Source: Acerihabitans sp015654925
GTDB taxonomy: Bacteria; Pseudomonadota; Gammaproteobacteria; Enterobacterales; Enterobacteriaceae
Direction of reading: 5' to 3'
DNA: 64,000 bases
Assembly: GCF_047324175.1 (NCBI RefSeq)
Contig: NZ_CP178732.1
Location: 4,216,001-4,280,000, forward strand
Part shown: piece by piece, positions 1 through 8,169 of the stretch
Layout: each line of letters opens with the position of its first letter
Position numbering within the stretch: the first letter of the stretch is position 1
Made by a program: the position numbers and the translations under genes
Notes under the pieces: model-generated
Database searches by the model: none
Seen by the model: the letters and a program-made list of their open reading frames with translations, nothing else
What the model was told of the DNA's origin: nothing

Positions 1-2
1 AA

Positions 3-1307
3 GCGGACGTACTGCTGCTTAATACCTGCTCCATTCGCGAAAAGGCGCAGGAAAAGGTGTTCCATCAATTGGGCCGCTGGCGGGCGCTGAAAGAAGCCAA
101 TCCGGATTTGATTATCGGCGTCGGCGGCTGCGTGGCCTCCCAGGAAGGCGCGCATATCCGCGAACGCGCCCATTATGTGGATATCGTGTTCGGCCCCCAG
201 ACCCTGCACCGCCTGCCGGAAATGATCAACCGGGTGCGCGGCAACCGCAGCCCGGTGGTGGATATCAGCTTCCCGGAAATCGAAAAATTCGACCGGCTGC
301 CGGAGCCGCGCGCCGACGGCCCTTCCGCCTTTGTGTCCATCATGGAAGGCTGCAATAAATACTGCTCTTTCTGCGTGGTGCCTTATACCCGCGGCGAAGA
401 AGTCAGCCGCCCCTGCGACGATATCCTGTTTGAAATCGCCCAGTTGGCGGCGCAGGGCGTGCGCGAGGTCAACCTGCTGGGCCAGAACGTCAACGCCTAC
501 CGGGGCGCCAGCTACGAAGGGGACATTTGTACCTTCGCGGAACTGCTGCGCCTGGTGGCGGCCATCGACGGCATCGATCGCGTGCGTTTTACCACCAGCC
601 ATCCCATCGAATTCACCGACGATATCATCGAGGTGTATCGGGATACGCCGGAATTGGTCAGCTTCGTGCACCTGCCGGTGCAAAGCGGCTCGGATCGCAT
701 TCTGACCATGATGAAGCGCGCCCATACCGCCCTGGAATACAAATCCATTATCCGCAAATTGCACAAAGCCCGTCCCGGCATTCAAGTCAGTTCCGATTTC
801 ATCATCGGTTTCCCCGGCGAAACCCAGGCTGATTTCGAACAGACCATGAAGCTGATCGCCGAAGTGAATTTCGACACCAGCTATAGTTTTATCTACTCCG
901 CCCGGCCCGGCACCCCGGCGGCCGATATGGTCGACGACGTGAGCGAAGAAGAGAAAAAGCAGCGGCTGCATATCCTGCAAGAGCGCATCATCCAGCAGGC
1001 GATGCAATTCAGCCGGCGGATGCAAGGCACCGTACAGCGCATCCTGGTGGAAGGCACCTCGCGCAAGAGCGTGATGGAGCTGGCGGGCCGCACTGAAAAC
1101 AACCGCGTGGTGAATTTCGAAGGCACGCCGGATATGATCGGCAAGTTTGTCGACGTCGAGATCGTTGATGTCAATCCCAACTCCCTGCGCGGCGTGGTGA
1201 TACGCACGGAAGATCAAATGGGCCTGCGCGTCAACGAAAGCCCGGCCTCGGTGATTGCCCGCACCCGCAAGGAGAATGACATCGGCGTGGGAACCTACCA
1301 GCCGTGA
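3..1307 (+). CDS. miaB: tRNA-2-methylthio-N6-isopentenyladenosine synthase MiaB (5' end missing)
   Basis: Radical-SAM methylthiotransferase that adds the 2-methylthio group to i6A37 of tRNAs reading UNN codons. The reading frame is open from base 3, so the true start lies before the window. The first visible cysteine, in NTCSIRE (bases 27-29), and the one in GVGGC belong to the N-terminal UPF0004 domain that holds the auxiliary Fe-S cluster. CNKYCSFC (from about base 349) is the CxxxCxxC radical-SAM motif. The last 70 or so residues form the TRAM RNA-binding domain. It is followed by ybeZ, as in E. coli. Identification is secure; only the N-terminus is missing. Confidence 0.96.
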   Translation, partial: ADVLLLNTCSIREKAQEKVFHQLGRWRALKEANPDLIIGVGGCVASQEGAHIRERAHYVDIVFGPQTLHRLPEMINRVRGNRSPVVDISFPEIEKFDRLPEPRADGPSAFVSIMEGCNKYCSFCVVPYTRGEEVSRPCDDILFEIAQLAAQGVREVNLLGQNVNAYRGASYEGDICTFAELLRLVAAIDGIDRVRFTTSHPIEFTDDIIEVYRDTPELVSFVHLPVQSGSDRILTMMKRAHTALEYKSIIRKLHKARPGIQVSSDFIIGFPGETQADFEQTMKLIAEVNFDTSYSFIYSARPGTPAADMVDDVSEEEKKQRLHILQERIIQQAMQFSRRMQGTVQRILVEGTSRKSVMELAGRTENNRVVNFEGTPDMIGKFVDVEIVDVNPNSLRGVVIRTEDQMGLRVNESPASVIARTRKENDIGVGTYQP

Positions 1308-1327
1308 TCGCCCCCCGGCCCGGAACA

Positions 1328-1348
1328 GGGCGGCCTCCCCCGCCGCCC
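1328..1348 (+). terminator. GC-rich hairpin after miaB
   Basis: Seven-base arms GGGCGGC and GCCGCCC enclose a 7-base loop 20 bases after the miaB stop. There is no U-tract, so it could be a weak or Rho-assisted terminator or a 3' stabilising structure rather than an efficient intrinsic terminator. Confidence 0.3.
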
Positions 1349-1421
1349 TTCGTCACGCTATCCCCGGTTGCTTTTCACTTATCGTGCCCCAATATCAATT
1401 TAGCGACCTGCGCTCTTGACG

Positions 1422-1476
1422 CTGGCGGCGGTTTACTTCATTTATGAAGCTGGAACCGCGGTCTCGCGGCCGCCAG
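1422..1476 (+). other. Structured leader between miaB and ybeZ
   Basis: The arms CTGGCGGC (1422-1429) and GCCGCCAG (1469-1476) are perfectly complementary. Inside them lie two smaller perfect hairpins, CTTCAT-TT-ATGAAG (1436-1449) and CCGCG-GTCT-CGCGG (from about 1457). A three-way RNA junction just upstream of the ybeZ start is therefore possible. Whether it regulates ybeZ or merely ends miaB transcripts is unknown. Confidence 0.4.
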
Positions 1477-1530
1477 GCGCTGAAATAAGCACCATTCCCT
1501 AACATGGCCTTGATGGCCCAGAGGAACAGT

Positions 1531-2622
1531 TTGAACGTCGACACTAAAGAAATCATGCTGGAGCCCGCAGACAATATCCGCTTAATGAGTCTCTGTGGGC
1601 CGTTTGATGACAATATCAAACAACTTGAGCGCCGGTTGGGCATTGAAATCAATCGTCGTGACAACGCTTTTAAACTGGTCGGCAAGCCGCTGTGCGTCGA
1701 AGCCGCCGCCAAAATCCTGCGCTCGCTGTATGTGGATACGGCGCCGGTGCGCGGCGTGACTTCCGATATCGAGCCGGAAAAAATCCATCTGGCGATTAAA
1801 GAGAGCCGGGTGCTGGAACAGACCGCCGAAAGCGTGCCGGATTTTGGCAAAGCGGTGAATATCCAGACTAAGCGGGGAGTGATCAAACCCCGCACGCCTA
1901 ACCAGGCGCAATATATCGCCCATATACTCGATCACGATATCACCTTCGGCGTCGGCCCGGCCGGTACCGGCAAAACCTACCTGGCGGTGGCCGCGGCGGT
2001 GGATGCGCTGGAGCGCCAGGAAATACGCCGCATCATGCTGACCCGCCCGGCGGTGGAAGCCGGCGAAAAGCTGGGGTTCCTGCCCGGCGATCTGAGCCAG
2101 AAGGTGGACCCCTACCTGCGCCCGTTATATGACGCGCTGTTCGAAATGCTGGGTTTCGAGCGGGTGGAAAAGCTTATCGAGCGCAACGTGATAGAAGTGG
2201 CGCCCCTGGCCTATATGCGCGGCCGCACCCTGAACGACGCGTTTATCATCCTGGATGAAAGCCAGAACACCACCATCGAGCAGATGAAAATGTTCCTGAC
2301 GCGCATTGGTTTTAACTCCAAAGCGGTCATTACCGGCGATATTACCCAAATCGACCTGCCGCGCAATGCGAAATCCGGCCTGCGTCACGCCATCGAAGTC
2401 CTGGCCGACGTTGAGGAAATCAGCTTTAACTTCTTCCATAGCGAGGATGTGGTGCGCCATCCGGTGGTGGCCCGCATCGTGGTGGCTTATGAAGCCTGGG
2501 AAGCCGCCGACCAGAAGCGCAAAGACGCGCTGGGGGAACTGCGCAAGCGCGAAGCGCAGGCCCATTACAGCGGCCAGACCCCATTGCCGCCGGCTGATAA
2601 TCAAGGGGAGCCGTCAAAATGA
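1531..2622 (+). CDS. ybeZ: PhoH-like ATPase YbeZ/PhoL
   Basis: Cytoplasmic PhoH-family P-loop ATPase, encoded in conserved synteny with the endoribonuclease YbeY, with which the family is thought to act in rRNA/RNA processing. Walker A GPAGTGKT is at residues 142-149 counted from the chosen start; the Walker B-like ILDES and the PhoH core follow. The TTG at 1531 is preferred because AGAGGA sits 6-7 bases upstream and the product then begins as in the E. coli protein (363 aa). The ATGs at 1504 and 1513 would add 9 or 6 non-conserved residues. It overlaps ybeY by 4 bases, implying translational coupling. Confidence 0.94.
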   Translation: MNVDTKEIMLEPADNIRLMSLCGPFDDNIKQLERRLGIEINRRDNAFKLVGKPLCVEAAAKILRSLYVDTAPVRGVTSDIEPEKIHLAIKESRVLEQTAESVPDFGKAVNIQTKRGVIKPRTPNQAQYIAHILDHDITFGVGPAGTGKTYLAVAAAVDALERQEIRRIMLTRPAVEAGEKLGFLPGDLSQKVDPYLRPLYDALFEMLGFERVEKLIERNVIEVAPLAYMRGRTLNDAFIILDESQNTTIEQMKMFLTRIGFNSKAVITGDITQIDLPRNAKSGLRHAIEVLADVEEISFNFFHSEDVVRHPVVARIVVAYEAWEAADQKRKDALGELRKREAQAHYSGQTPLPPADNQGEPSK

Positions 2623-3089
2623 GCGGCATCATCCTTGATTTGCAACTGGCCTGCTCGGACCCGGCGGGACTGCCGGACGAAGCGGCCTTTACCCGCTGGC
2701 TGGAAGGGGTATTGCCGCAGTTCCAGCCCGAGGCCGAGGTGACCATCCGCCTGGTGGATGAAGCCGAGAGTCACGAGCTGAACCTGACCTATCGCGGCAA
2801 GGATAAATCCACCAACGTGCTGTCGTTTCCCTTTGAAGCCCCGCCGCAGGTGGAACTGCCCCTGCTGGGCGATTTGGTGATTTGCCGGCAGGTGGTGGAA
2901 CGGGAAGCCGCCGAGCAGGCGGTGGCCCTGGAGGCGCACTGGGCGCATATGGTTGTTCATGGCTGTCTTCATCTGCTAGGGTATGATCATATCCTGGACG
3001 ACGAAGCCGAAGAGATGGAAGCGCTGGAAGCCGAGATCATGCAATCATTAGGTTATCCGGACCCTTACCTGGCTGAAAAAGACGATTGA
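2619..3089 (+). CDS. ybeY: Endoribonuclease YbeY
   Basis: Single-strand-specific metallo-endoribonuclease (UPF0054) needed for 16S rRNA 3'-end maturation and 70S ribosome quality control. The zinc motif H114-x3-H118-x5-H124 is intact (HGCLHLLGYDH). At 156 aa it has the usual family length. The start ATG overlaps the ybeZ stop as ATGA, so the two genes form one operon, continued by corC after 76 bases that contain a hairpin. Confidence 0.96.
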   Translation: MSGIILDLQLACSDPAGLPDEAAFTRWLEGVLPQFQPEAEVTIRLVDEAESHELNLTYRGKDKSTNVLSFPFEAPPQVELPLLGDLVICRQVVEREAAEQAVALEAHWAHMVVHGCLHLLGYDHILDDEAEEMEALEAEIMQSLGYPDPYLAEKDD

Positions 3090-3098
3090 TTAACGATG

Positions 3099-3120
3099 CC
3101 GATCCCCCGCAGGGGATCGG
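3099..3120 (+). other. Perfect hairpin between ybeY and corC
   Basis: Nine-base perfect arms (CCGATCCCC and GGGGATCGG) close a CGCA loop 9 bases after the ybeY stop. No U-run follows, so it is more likely an mRNA-stabilising or processing element within the operon than a strong terminator. Confidence 0.5.
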
Positions 3121-3165
3121 TGAATACTAGCCACTACCCACTACGAGTGAAACTAACAAAACGCC

Positions 3166-4044
3166 ATGAGCGACGACCATTCGCAAAGCAACGACAGCCC
3201 CAGTCCCAAGAAGGGCTTTTTTACCCTTATCCTTAATCAGCTATTTCACGGAGAACCCAAGAATCGGAATGATTTGCTGGAGCTTATCCGCGATTCCGAA
3301 CAAAACGAGCTGATTGATCCCGACACCCGCGATATGCTCGAAGGCGTAATGGATATCGCCGAGCAGCGCGTGCGGGATATCATGATCCCCCGTTCGCAAA
3401 TTGTGACCCTGAAAAACAACCAATCCCTGGAAGAGTGCCTGGATGTGATTATCGAATCCGCCCATTCCCGTTTCCCGGTGATAAGCGAAGATAAGGATCA
3501 TATCGAAGGGATTTTGATGGCCAAGGATCTGCTGCCGTTCATGCTCAGCAACTCCCAGCCGTTCAGTATGGATAAAGTGTTGCGCCTCGCCGTAGTCGTC
3601 CCGGAAAGCAAGCGGGTCGATCGGATGCTGAAGGAGTTCCGCTCCCAGCGCTACCATATGGCCATCGTCATCGATGAGTTCGGCGGCGTATCCGGACTGG
3701 TTACCATCGAGGATATTCTGGAGCTGATCGTCGGCGAAATCGAAGATGAATACGATGATGAGGAAGATCGGGATATCCGCCAGCTCAACCGCCATACCTT
3801 CACCATTCGCGCGCTGACGCCCATTGAAGATTTCAACGACGCCTTCGGCACGCATTTTAGCGATGACGAGGTGGACACCATCGGCGGCCTGGTGATGCAG
3901 GCATTCGGCCATCTACCGGCCCGGGGCGAAACCATTGAAATAGATGGTTATATTTTTAAAGTCGCCATGGCCGACAGTCGGCGTATCATCCAGGTGCATG
4001 TTAAAATCCCCGACGACTCCCCCCAACCGATAATGGAAGAATAA
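3166..4044 (+). CDS. corC: CorC/YbeX, CBS-domain magnesium/cobalt efflux accessory protein
   Basis: CNNM/CorC-type cytosolic protein linked to Mg2+/Co2+ efflux and, as YbeX, to ribosome metabolism. The N-terminus is a short acidic region, then two CBS domains (about residues 70-130 and 135-195, beginning near DIMIPRSQI), then a C-terminal CorC_HlyC domain (about 210-285). At 292 aa it matches the E. coli protein. There are no membrane segments. It lies in the miaB-ybeZ-ybeY-corC-lnt string, with lnt starting 7 bases downstream, so it is very probably cotranscribed with both neighbours. Confidence 0.93.
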   Translation: MSDDHSQSNDSPSPKKGFFTLILNQLFHGEPKNRNDLLELIRDSEQNELIDPDTRDMLEGVMDIAEQRVRDIMIPRSQIVTLKNNQSLEECLDVIIESAHSRFPVISEDKDHIEGILMAKDLLPFMLSNSQPFSMDKVLRLAVVVPESKRVDRMLKEFRSQRYHMAIVIDEFGGVSGLVTIEDILELIVGEIEDEYDDEEDRDIRQLNRHTFTIRALTPIEDFNDAFGTHFSDDEVDTIGGLVMQAFGHLPARGETIEIDGYIFKVAMADSRRIIQVHVKIPDDSPQPIMEE

Positions 4045-4051
4045 ACTTTAC

Positions 4052-5584
4052 ATGGCGAGCGCATTGCGACCTGAACGCCAGTGGATACGGGCACTGCTGG
4101 CGTTATTGACCGGTGCCTGCGGTACCCTGGCGTTTTCACCTTATGATTTTTGGCCGGCGGCCATCATTTCCCTGATGGGCCTGCTGGCGGTCACCCTGAA
4201 CCGCACGGTGCGCCAGTCCGCCTGGCTTGGCTTTATATGGGGTTTCGGGCTGTTCGGCACCGGCATGAACTGGATTTATGTCAGCATCGCGCAGTTCGGC
4301 GGCCTGCCCGGCCCGATTAACGTCGGTCTGGTGATTTTGCTGGCCGCCTACCTGGCGCTGTATCCCATGCTTTTCAGCGGTCTGCTGGCGCGCCTGTGGC
4401 CGCGGACCACCGTGTGGCGACTGGCGTTGGGCGCGCCGGTATTATGGCAAATCACCGAGTTCCTGCGCGGGTGGGTCATGACCGGTTTGCCCTGGTTGCA
4501 ATTCGGTTATACCCAGATCGACGGGCCGCTTAAGGGGCTGGCGCCGCTGTTCGGCGTGGAGAGCATTACCTTCGCGCTGATGGCCATCAGCGGGCTGGCG
4601 GTGGCGGCGGTGGCGCTGCGCAGTGCATTAGCCGGCGCCTGCGCGCTGGTTTTGCTGCTGTTGCCCTGGCCGCTGCGCGGGGTGCACTGGTATACGCCCC
4701 AGGACGCGCGGGCCATTAACGTGGCCATGGTGCAGGGCAATATCGCGCAGTCGCTGAAATGGGAAGCCGACCAGGTGCGGCCGACGCTGGATGTGTACCT
4801 GAGCCATAGCCGCGCCGCGCTGGGCAAGGCCCAGATGATTATCTGGCCGGAATCGGCCATACCCGATGACGAATCCGACCAGACGCCGTTTCTCAGCGAG
4901 CTGGACCAGTTGCTGCGCGAGCGGCATACCAGCCTGATTACCGGCATTATCGACGCGCGGCGTTCGGCCCAGAGTTATACCTATTTTAATAGTATTGTGG
5001 TGCTGGGGGAACCGACGCCTTATCGCTACCCGACCCTGAATCGCTATGCCAAGCATCATTTGGTGCCGTTTGGCGAATTTGTGCCGATGGAGACGTTGCT
5101 GCGTCCGCTGGCGCCGCTGTTTAATCTGCCGATGTCGTCGTTTAGCCGCGGTAATTATGTGCAGCCGCAGCTAAGCGTGGCCGGGATGAAGCTGACCGCG
5201 GCCATTTGCTACGAGATTATCTTGGGTTCGCAGGTGCGGGATAATTTCCGTCCGGATACCGATTTTCTGCTGACCATTTCCAATGATGCCTGGTTCGGCC
5301 ACTCGATTGGTCCGTGGCAGCATTTCCAGATGGCGCGGATGCGGTCGGTGGAGCTGGGGCGGCCGCTGTTGCGCAGCACCAATAACGGTATTACGGCGGT
5401 GATTGGCGCGGACGGCGCGATTGACGCCATATTGCCGCAGTTTACCCGCGATGTGTTGAGCGCGCGGGTGACGCCGACGACGGGGTTGACGCCATACGCC
5501 CGGTTTGGCGATTGGCCGCTGTGGGGGATTACGCTGTTGCTGGGGTTTGGGGGGATGGTGTTTGGGCGGCGGGCGCGCCGCTAG
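4052..5584 (+). CDS. lnt: Apolipoprotein N-acyltransferase Lnt
   Basis: Inner-membrane enzyme that N-acylates the diacylglyceryl-cysteine of lipoproteins, the last maturation step before Lol sorting. About seven hydrophobic segments occupy residues 10-210, the periplasmic nitrilase-like domain covers roughly 220-480, and one terminal membrane helix follows. The catalytic triad is visible as E267 (WPESA), K334 (AKHHLVPFGE) and C386 (AAICYE). Length 510 aa is typical. It follows corC by 7 bases and ends the operon; a tandem repeat array begins 18 bases after its stop. Confidence 0.97.
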   Translation: MASALRPERQWIRALLALLTGACGTLAFSPYDFWPAAIISLMGLLAVTLNRTVRQSAWLGFIWGFGLFGTGMNWIYVSIAQFGGLPGPINVGLVILLAAYLALYPMLFSGLLARLWPRTTVWRLALGAPVLWQITEFLRGWVMTGLPWLQFGYTQIDGPLKGLAPLFGVESITFALMAISGLAVAAVALRSALAGACALVLLLLPWPLRGVHWYTPQDARAINVAMVQGNIAQSLKWEADQVRPTLDVYLSHSRAALGKAQMIIWPESAIPDDESDQTPFLSELDQLLRERHTSLITGIIDARRSAQSYTYFNSIVVLGEPTPYRYPTLNRYAKHHLVPFGEFVPMETLLRPLAPLFNLPMSSFSRGNYVQPQLSVAGMKLTAAICYEIILGSQVRDNFRPDTDFLLTISNDAWFGHSIGPWQHFQMARMRSVELGRPLLRSTNNGITAVIGADGAIDAILPQFTRDVLSARVTPTTGLTPYARFGDWPLWGITLLLGFGGMVFGRRARR

Positions 5585-5601
5585 GGGCGCTTGGGAGTTT
5601 G

Positions 5602-6083
5602 CGGCATGCTCCCCCTTTAGCAGGCTCGCTGCGGGTTGGGTGATAGCGGGTCTACCATGCCGTGGGGCGCTCCGGCGGGCAGGAAAACCATGCCCGCTTC
5701 GGCCCCATCGGCATGCTCCCCCTTTAACAGGGCTCGCTGCGGGTTCGGTGATAGCGGGCATACCGCGCCAAGGGGCGCTCCGGCGGGCAGGGAAACCATG
5801 CCCGCTTCGGCCCCATCGGCATGCCCCCCCTTTAGCAGGGCCCGCTGCGGGTTCGGTGTCGGCGGGTCTACCATGCCGTGGGGCGCTCCGGCGGGCAGGA
5901 AAACCATGCCCGCTTCGACCCCATCGGCATGCTCCCCCTTTAGCAGGCTCGCTGCGGGTTGGGTGATAGCGGGTCTACCATGCCGTGGGGCGTTCCGGCG
6001 GGCAGGAAAACCATGCCCGCTTCGGCCCCATCGGCATGCTCCCCCTTTAACAGGGCCCGCTGCGGGTTGGGTGTCGGCGGGTG
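5602..6083 (+). repeat. Tandem array of four and a half 107-108 bp units
   Basis: Units begin with CGGCATGC at 5602, 5709, 5817, 5925 and 6032, giving periods of 107, 108, 108 and 107 bases; the fifth copy stops after about 52 bases. Each full unit contains arms GCGGGCA and TGCCCGC separated by 9 bases, so every repeat can form the same hairpin. Copies differ by a few substitutions and single-base indels. The array fills the lnt-to-next-gene gap. Open frames crossing it exist only because the unit length is near a multiple of three; they are not convincing genes. Confidence 0.9.
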
Positions 6084-6095
6084 CTGAGTCTCCTA

Positions 6096-6114
6096 ATTAT
6101 TGTTAATCATTTTC
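6096..6114 (+). promoter_or_regulatory. Possible Fur box
   Basis: The 19 bases match the Fur consensus (GATAATGATAATCATTATC) at 14 of 19 positions, with an intact AATCATT core, about 60 bases before the start of the PPOX-type gene. No promoter hexamers could be assigned with confidence, so iron control is only a suggestion. Confidence 0.35.
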
Positions 6115-6174
6115 ATTGCTGTTATCTTGCCACTTGTAACAACCCCGTGACATGTTGACCACAATGAGCCCTGT

Positions 6175-6765
6175 ATGAATCTCGATTCCCATTATCTTTT
6201 GACCGATGCCGCCCAGTTGCGCGAGCATTATGCCCAGCCCAATAAAGCGGTGGTGCAAAAACAAATCGATTGTCTTGATATGTATGCGCGGCGGTTAATC
6301 GCGCTGTCGCCGTTTATGATTTTCGGTACGTTAGGCGCAGCGGGGATTGATTGTTCGCCCAAGGGCGGCGAGCCGGGTTTTGTGCATGTGGAAGACGATA
6401 AAACGCTATTGCTGCCGGATCGTTCCGGTAATAACCGGTTGGACGGGTTGGGAAATATTTTGCAAAACCCCTTTGTCGGTATGCTGTTTTTGATTCCGGG
6501 CTGGAAGGAGGCGTTCCGGGTGAACGGGCGGGCGCAGATTTCGGTCGATCCGGCGTTGTGCCGCCGGTTTGCCCAAGACGATCGGCCGGCCAAGAGCGTT
6601 ATCGTTATCCGCGTGGATGAGGTGTTTATCCACTGCGGGCGGGCGATCGGTTTTGCCGATCTGTGGAATAGCGATAAGCATGCCGACTCCGCCCTGATAC
6701 CCGGCGCGTTGGAGATCTTTAAAGCCCATGTCGCGCTATCCGCGGCCGCGGCCGAAAAAGTGTAA
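6175..6765 (+). CDS. Pyridoxamine 5'-phosphate oxidase-like flavin-binding protein (MSMEG_1061-type)
   Basis: A 196-aa cytosolic protein with the split beta-barrel pattern of the PPOX superfamily. The segments around residues 45-75 (SPFMIFGTLGAAGIDCSPKG), 80-100 (LLLPDRSGNNRLDGLGN) and 110-125 (RVNGRAQIS) match the FMN-dependent PPOX family named after MSMEG_1061. The substrate is unknown; relatives reduce F420/FMN-linked substrates or act in stress responses. It stands alone between the repeat array and gltI, a position where E. coli has no such gene, so it is probably an acquired accessory gene. A Fur-like site lies upstream. Confidence 0.75.
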   Translation: MNLDSHYLLTDAAQLREHYAQPNKAVVQKQIDCLDMYARRLIALSPFMIFGTLGAAGIDCSPKGGEPGFVHVEDDKTLLLPDRSGNNRLDGLGNILQNPFVGMLFLIPGWKEAFRVNGRAQISVDPALCRRFAQDDRPAKSVIVIRVDEVFIHCGRAIGFADLWNSDKHADSALIPGALEIFKAHVALSAAAAEKV

Positions 6766-7119
6766 ATAGCAGCCTGCTCTATTTGCGGGCAAATTATTTG
6801 TCTGGCATGGATTTTGCTGTATAACGTTGCGAATGCCGTAAAAAACTGTTTTTTGCTGAGCTATTTATGCGCCGCGTGCGCCGCCATGGTGCGCTATATG
6901 CACTTAAATTGTGCGTTGCCGCTGTAGGCGCCATTTATTGGTGCGTTTGGTCTCACAAAACGCAAACTTTTTCATTTCAAATTATTTACATTCGGCTATT
7001 TTTTAACGGTGATCCGTTTTGATTTTACGCTTTAGGCTGGATACAAAGCTTAACGTGATACTCATAATTGCGGCGCGCTTATCCCTTGAGCGCCGCAGTG
7101 ACAGCAAAGGAGTTGGAAG
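6766..7119 (+). other. gltI upstream region with leader hairpin
   Basis: This 354-base AT-rich gap should hold the gltIJKL promoter; no hexamer pair stands out enough to call. Close to the gene, TGCGGCGC (7069-7076) pairs perfectly with GCGCCGCA (7090-7097) just before the ribosome-binding site AAGGAG at 7106-7111. That hairpin could modulate gltI translation. No protein-coding signal was seen. Confidence 0.5.
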
Positions 7120-8016
7120 ATGCAAATGCGCAAATTGGCTTTATCTTTATTGGTTCTCGGTATGGCCGGCAGCATGGCCCATGCGGAAGACCTGACCGGC
7201 ACCCTGAAGAAAATCAAAGATAACGGCGTGATCGTGGTTGGTCACCGGGAATCCTCGGTTCCTTTTTCGTATTACGATAACCAGCAAAAAGTAGTGGGTT
7301 ACTCCCAGGCTTATTCCGAAGCCATCGTCGATGCGGTTAAGAAAAAAATCGATGCGCCGAACCTCCAGGTGAAGTATTTACCCATTTCTTCGCAAAACCG
7401 CATTCCGCTGTTGCAAAACGGCACTTACGATATTGAATGTGGTTCCACCACCAATAACCTTGAGCGCCAGAAACAGGTGGATTTCTCCAATACCCTGTTT
7501 GTCATCGGTACCCGTATCGCAGTTAAAAAAGGCAGCGATATTAAAGATTTCGCCGATTTGGCCGGTAAGACCGTCGTGGTCACCGCAGGCACTACCTCCG
7601 AGGTATTGCTCAATAAGCTGAACGACGAAAAACATATGAATATGCGCATTATCTCCACCAAAGATCACGGCGATTCATTCCGCACCCTGGAAACCGGACG
7701 CGCCGTCGCCTTTATGCTGGACGATGCGCTGCTGGCCGGCGAACGCGCCAAATCGAAAAATCCGGATCAATGGGATATCGTCGGCACCCCGCAGTCAAAA
7801 GAAGCCTATGGCTGCATGATGCGTAAAGACGATCCGCAGTTCAAAAAGCTGGTGGATGACACCATTATTTCCATCCAGACCTCTGGCCAGGCGGCCAAAT
7901 GGTATGACACCTGGTTTAAACAACCGATTCCGCCGAAAAACCTGAATATGAATTTCGACATGTCCGACGACGTCAAGCAGTTGTTCAAAGCCCCTAACGA
8001 CAAAGCCGTAAATTAA
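7120..8016 (+). CDS. gltI: Glutamate/aspartate ABC transporter periplasmic binding protein GltI
   Basis: Periplasmic solute-binding protein delivering L-glutamate and L-aspartate to the GltJK permease. It has a Sec signal peptide with cleavage expected after AHA (about residue 22), then an SBP_bac_3 fold; GVIVVGHRESSVPFSYYD, the ECGSTTNN segment and the AYGCM cysteine region match E. coli GltI closely. Length is 298 aa. AAGGAG lies 8 bases before the first ATG. It heads gltIJKL, but a structured 153-base gap containing a terminator separates it from gltJ, which would give more GltI than membrane components. Confidence 0.97.
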   Translation: MQMRKLALSLLVLGMAGSMAHAEDLTGTLKKIKDNGVIVVGHRESSVPFSYYDNQQKVVGYSQAYSEAIVDAVKKKIDAPNLQVKYLPISSQNRIPLLQNGTYDIECGSTTNNLERQKQVDFSNTLFVIGTRIAVKKGSDIKDFADLAGKTVVVTAGTTSEVLLNKLNDEKHMNMRIISTKDHGDSFRTLETGRAVAFMLDDALLAGERAKSKNPDQWDIVGTPQSKEAYGCMMRKDDPQFKKLVDDTIISIQTSGQAAKWYDTWFKQPIPPKNLNMNFDMSDDVKQLFKAPNDKAVN

Positions 8017-8028
8017 TAACGACAATAA

Positions 8029-8050
8029 AGGGCGGGTGACTCCCCGCCCT
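8029..8050 (+). other. GC-rich hairpin after gltI
   Basis: AGGGCGGG (8029-8036) pairs with CCCGCCCT (8043-8050) across a 6-base loop, 12 bases after the gltI stop. It has no U-tract and probably protects the gltI mRNA 3' end or forms the 5' domain of the SroC-like RNA. Confidence 0.65.
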
Positions 8051-8133
8051 CTCGATTGCCGGAGGCCAGGACAGGCAGACGTACAGCGGTCGTTCCCCGC
8101 AGTACGGAAAATCAAGGTCTTCATCAATCTTCA

Positions 8134-8156
8134 GGGTAGCGATGCTACCCTTTTTT
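8134..8156 (+). terminator. Intrinsic terminator between gltI and gltJ
   Basis: The perfect stem GGGTAGC-GAT-GCTACCC is followed by six T residues, 13 bases before the gltJ start. It should terminate most gltI transcripts and form the 3' end of SroC, with read-through supplying gltJKL. Confidence 0.9.
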
Positions 8157-8169
8157 ACCGGAGTTTTTT

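Larger units (their letters stand above)
8017..8156 (+). ncRNA. sroC: SroC-like small RNA in the gltI-gltJ gap
   Basis: In E. coli and Salmonella the gltI-gltJ intergenic region is processed into SroC, an RNA that sponges the regulator GcvB. Here the same gap has the expected size and ends in a strong intrinsic terminator (8134-8156), with a second GC hairpin (8029-8050) near its 5' side. Position and architecture support an SroC orthologue; the 5' end was set at the gltI stop for convenience, and base pairing with GcvB was not tested. Confidence 0.6.

Noticed and set aside
5602..6083. Possible CRISPR array
   Set aside because: Units are contiguous and about 108 bp each, with no short repeat separated by unique spacers, and no cas genes nearby.
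5505..6106. Overlapping open frames of 96-156 codons on both strands after lnt
   Set aside because: They are built from the 107-108 bp tandem repeat, have repeated low-complexity products and no ribosome-binding sites; the array explains them.
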